Below are positions 61,708 through 64,000 of a stretch of 64,000 nt of DNA, one piece after another. Where the stretch lies: the NCBI GenBank assembly GCA_026874595.1, contig CM049313.1:18785508-18849507 (forward strand). Reading direction: 5' to 3'. Source of the DNA: Sipunculus nudus. Lineage: Eukaryota > Annelida > Sipuncula > Golfingiida > Sipunculidae. A model generated the notes under the pieces. It was given only the letters and a program-made list of their open reading frames with translations, searched no databases and was not told the DNA's origin. Position numbers and translations under genes: made by a program. The first letter of the stretch is position 1; every line of letters begins with the position of its first letter.

Positions 61708-62263
61708 TGAGGCATGGCTTGATTAGTCGTTACTCAAGCTAATGGTATGGTTACATGACCAAGCATAACAGCAGTGGGTGATAATGAAGTTGCCACACAT
61801 CAGTGATGAAGTTGAGTCCACTCCATCCGAGTCCAAGTCTGGGTCCATGACACTCTAGTCCATGTCCGAGTCCTTCTGGTTTGATTTCAAGTCCACCTTT
61901 TAGTCAAAGTCAATTAGGAACATGAGTCTGAATCCACTACAAATCTTCTTATTTATAGAAATTTTAACCGGATATCTGAGATAATCATGCAAATGTTATG
62001 TTAGTTACAAGTGCCTTTTACCTGTATGTTTAATTAAGATTTCCACCTGATGCAGAGCTAAAACTAGGTTTATATAGTCATTTATATTTGTATCCGTCAA
62101 AACAAAGTTTTGGGGATTCTATGTTTTTGACCAGGTTCCGCCGCTGTTGCCATATTTGTTTTTCCGTAGAACACCTCTGAGACCAAGGGACCAATTTTTT
62201 CTGAACTTTACCCAATTATCGTGTCACATGTGAACTGGTGCCCAACCATTTTGCGTTGACCTC

Positions 62264-62880
62264 TTACCTTTCCTCTGTGCAGCGTGTCCATCTGTGCATC
62301 TGTGTTAACGCATTAAGCCACCTATCTTCGGATTCGTTTGACTGATCAGGCTGAAATTTTGTACCAGTGTAGCTTTTGGGTAGCTTTATATCATACAATA
62401 AACTGATGGCGCCATCTGCAACCATTATTGCGCAGTGTCCATCTGTTCTTCTGCTTTGGGTTAAAATCACTCTTATTTCTACAGTGGTTTGACTAATTCA
62501 CCTGAAATTTAGCATGCGCATACATCCTGGATAGCTTTCTTGGTTTTATGACAGGTGGTGCCACCTACATTCACTTTCACACTGCAGACATCCATGCTAA
62601 TATCTCCAGACTGCTTTGGTGACTCTTTCTGAAATTTTGCAAGTCTTTAGATCTCACATAGCTCATACATAGCATTATACAAGAAACTGGTGGCGCCACC
62701 TGCAACCATTTTTGCAGAGGGTCCATCTGTTCGTCTGCTGTGGGATAAAATCACTCATATCTTGGCAGTGGTTTGACTTATCCACCTGAAATTTTGCATA
62801 TGTATACATCTTGGATATTTTCTTTCAAATAACAGGTAGTGCCACCTACAATCAGGATTATGTGGCAGACATCCATGCTA
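62264..62880. repeat. Modular repeat with phased GGTGGCGCCACC-like palindromes
   Basis: Two modules of about 285 bp. GATGGCGCCATC near 62405 and GGTGGCGCCACC near 62691 are each followed by TGCAACCAT, GTCCATCTGTTC and TGAAATTT.GCATA. Secondary sites GGTGGTGCCACC and GGTAGTGCCACC occur near 62553 and 62835. Grammar resembles the 340-bp modules in intron 6, but the sequences differ. Confidence 0.65.
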
Positions 62881-63849
62881 ATATGTATCACATGTCACTC
62901 TATTTCCCCTTGCCACTCAATCCATGCCTCACTTCGCCCATCCTACACTGATTGTGACGGATACATATAGTTGCTTGTCAACTACCCGTATTCTAGTATT
63001 TGTTTTATTCTGTTGGTAGTTCACATATGTACACAGTCTTTATATAATTTGAAGTATTCTTTTCTACTGGACTTAAGATAGACCCTGAGTCCTTACCCAT
63101 TAGTCTGAGTCCAGAACCCTCGAGTACAACCCCTTCAAAATGTGGACTCCAGTACATATTAGAGTCCAAGTTGGGACTCGATTTCTTAATCACTGTCACA
63201 TATTAGTGAAGTTCACTCCTTTCATTTAAGTCATGTATTTATATTTTTCTTAACAGGTAATGTGTGATTTATCAGCACACACATCCCATACTTTGAACCA
63301 TTTATTTTCAGTTACATGGTTATAAATGAATTTGATGGTTCTTAAGTTAGCAAACCATAATACGCAGCCTCGTTAATCTATTTTTTTCTCACTGATTTCA
63401 AAGGGTAAATCATTAAGCTTCATACACAAGAATATGTTCCAAACAACCCTGTAATCTTGTATATATGTGTGGTGGAAACAGACCTATCATCTTGAGTGAA
63501 CCTTGTTTATCTAGATACTGTGGGATGTGGTGGTGGTGGGGAGTTCATTTGATAAGATAAATATACTGATACATGTATATGTTTTACTGTTTTAACATTG
63601 TATGATAGTTGTAATCAAGATGTCTTTGTAAACAGATGATATAATTACTCTCAGATAATAGACCTATGGTTTTAAAGAGTGCAATGCAAAAAACCTGGTC
63701 CAAGTCACAGAGGCAGCTCTGTAAAGGTGTCAGGATCAGTTAAACAATATTCTTTTGTACCTATCTTGTTGTATATGCATGTGTGGCTGGATCAAACGTT
63801 TTAACAATCACAGGGCTCACATGGACTCTTAATTTCAGGGCTATATTTT

Positions 63850-64000
63850 TACTGTGAAAAAACTTTCTCCTATAACATCCTATTTTTTCCAGCATTTAGA
63901 TCTGTATTTTTTAACTGCACAATTGTGTTTCGGATATATCTGTCATTACTGAATGATTATTGTGCAGAAACCTGTTATTATTGAAAACATACAGCTCTTA
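63850..64000 (+). repeat. Dispersed repeat R1, copy 3 (cut by window end)
   Basis: TTTTAACTGCACAATTGTGTTTC and TATTGAAAACATACAG match 8480-8535 with substitutions; the CTATAACATCCTATTTTTTCC part resembles 8395-8465. The remainder lies outside the window. Confidence 0.5.

Overview
The window looks like AT-rich nuclear DNA of an invertebrate animal, most likely a protostome and plausibly a mollusc. The evidence is spliced genes with GT-AG introns, a protostome-type HCN channel C-terminus (cAMP-site string RVASVRAETY), a Gmr1-like Ty3/gypsy element, Penelope-like tails in (TA)n tracts, and long interspersed repeats with GTCCGTCC-rich heads. The species assignment is inference; no rRNA, tRNA gene or mitochondrial marker is available to settle it.

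Two host genes are supported, both on the + strand. The first is the 3' end of a hyperpolarization-activated cyclic-nucleotide-gated (HCN/Ih) channel gene, with two coding exons (8962-9205 and 11823-12316, stop at 12314-12316) and a 3' UTR with an AATAAA signal at 13003. Everything before 8962 is upstream intron or flank of that gene. The second is ETFA, the alpha subunit of mitochondrial electron transfer flavoprotein. Nine coding exons run from the start codon at 34648 to 61695, and all reading phases join correctly. Only the last dozen or so codons should lie beyond the window. Its first intron is 12.7 kb and, like introns 3 and 6, is filled with repeats.

The space between the genes (about 13-34 kb) holds a complete but decayed LTR retrotransposon on the - strand (16385-23070). 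It has LTRs, a primer-binding site, a polypurine tract, a short target duplication, and the unusual order gag-protease-integrase-RT-RNase H (integrase before RT). A solo LTR of the same family lies at 30759-31566.

Several DNA elements can be delimited by terminal inverted repeats and target duplications: a 2,360-bp hAT-like element inside a 55-bp minisatellite (42788-45147), a 2,096-bp Mutator-like element with ~185-bp inverted repeats (40057-42152), a 411-bp hAT-like MITE ending 28 bp before ETFA exon 9, and a CpG-rich 623-bp element at 29730-30352. Large modular repeats with hairpins at both ends occur at 25450-29480 (-), 37694-39207, 48867-52017 and 56449-59052.

The most striking structure is a perfect 176-bp palindrome at 34991-35166, 300 bp into ETFA intron 1 and between (TA)n tracts. 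Each arm carries a string that folds as a small type-I hammerhead ribozyme, as described for Penelope-like retroelements. The hairpin-capped modular repeats, whose terminal palindrome shows a compensatory change between copies, are the other strong candidate for an under-described system.
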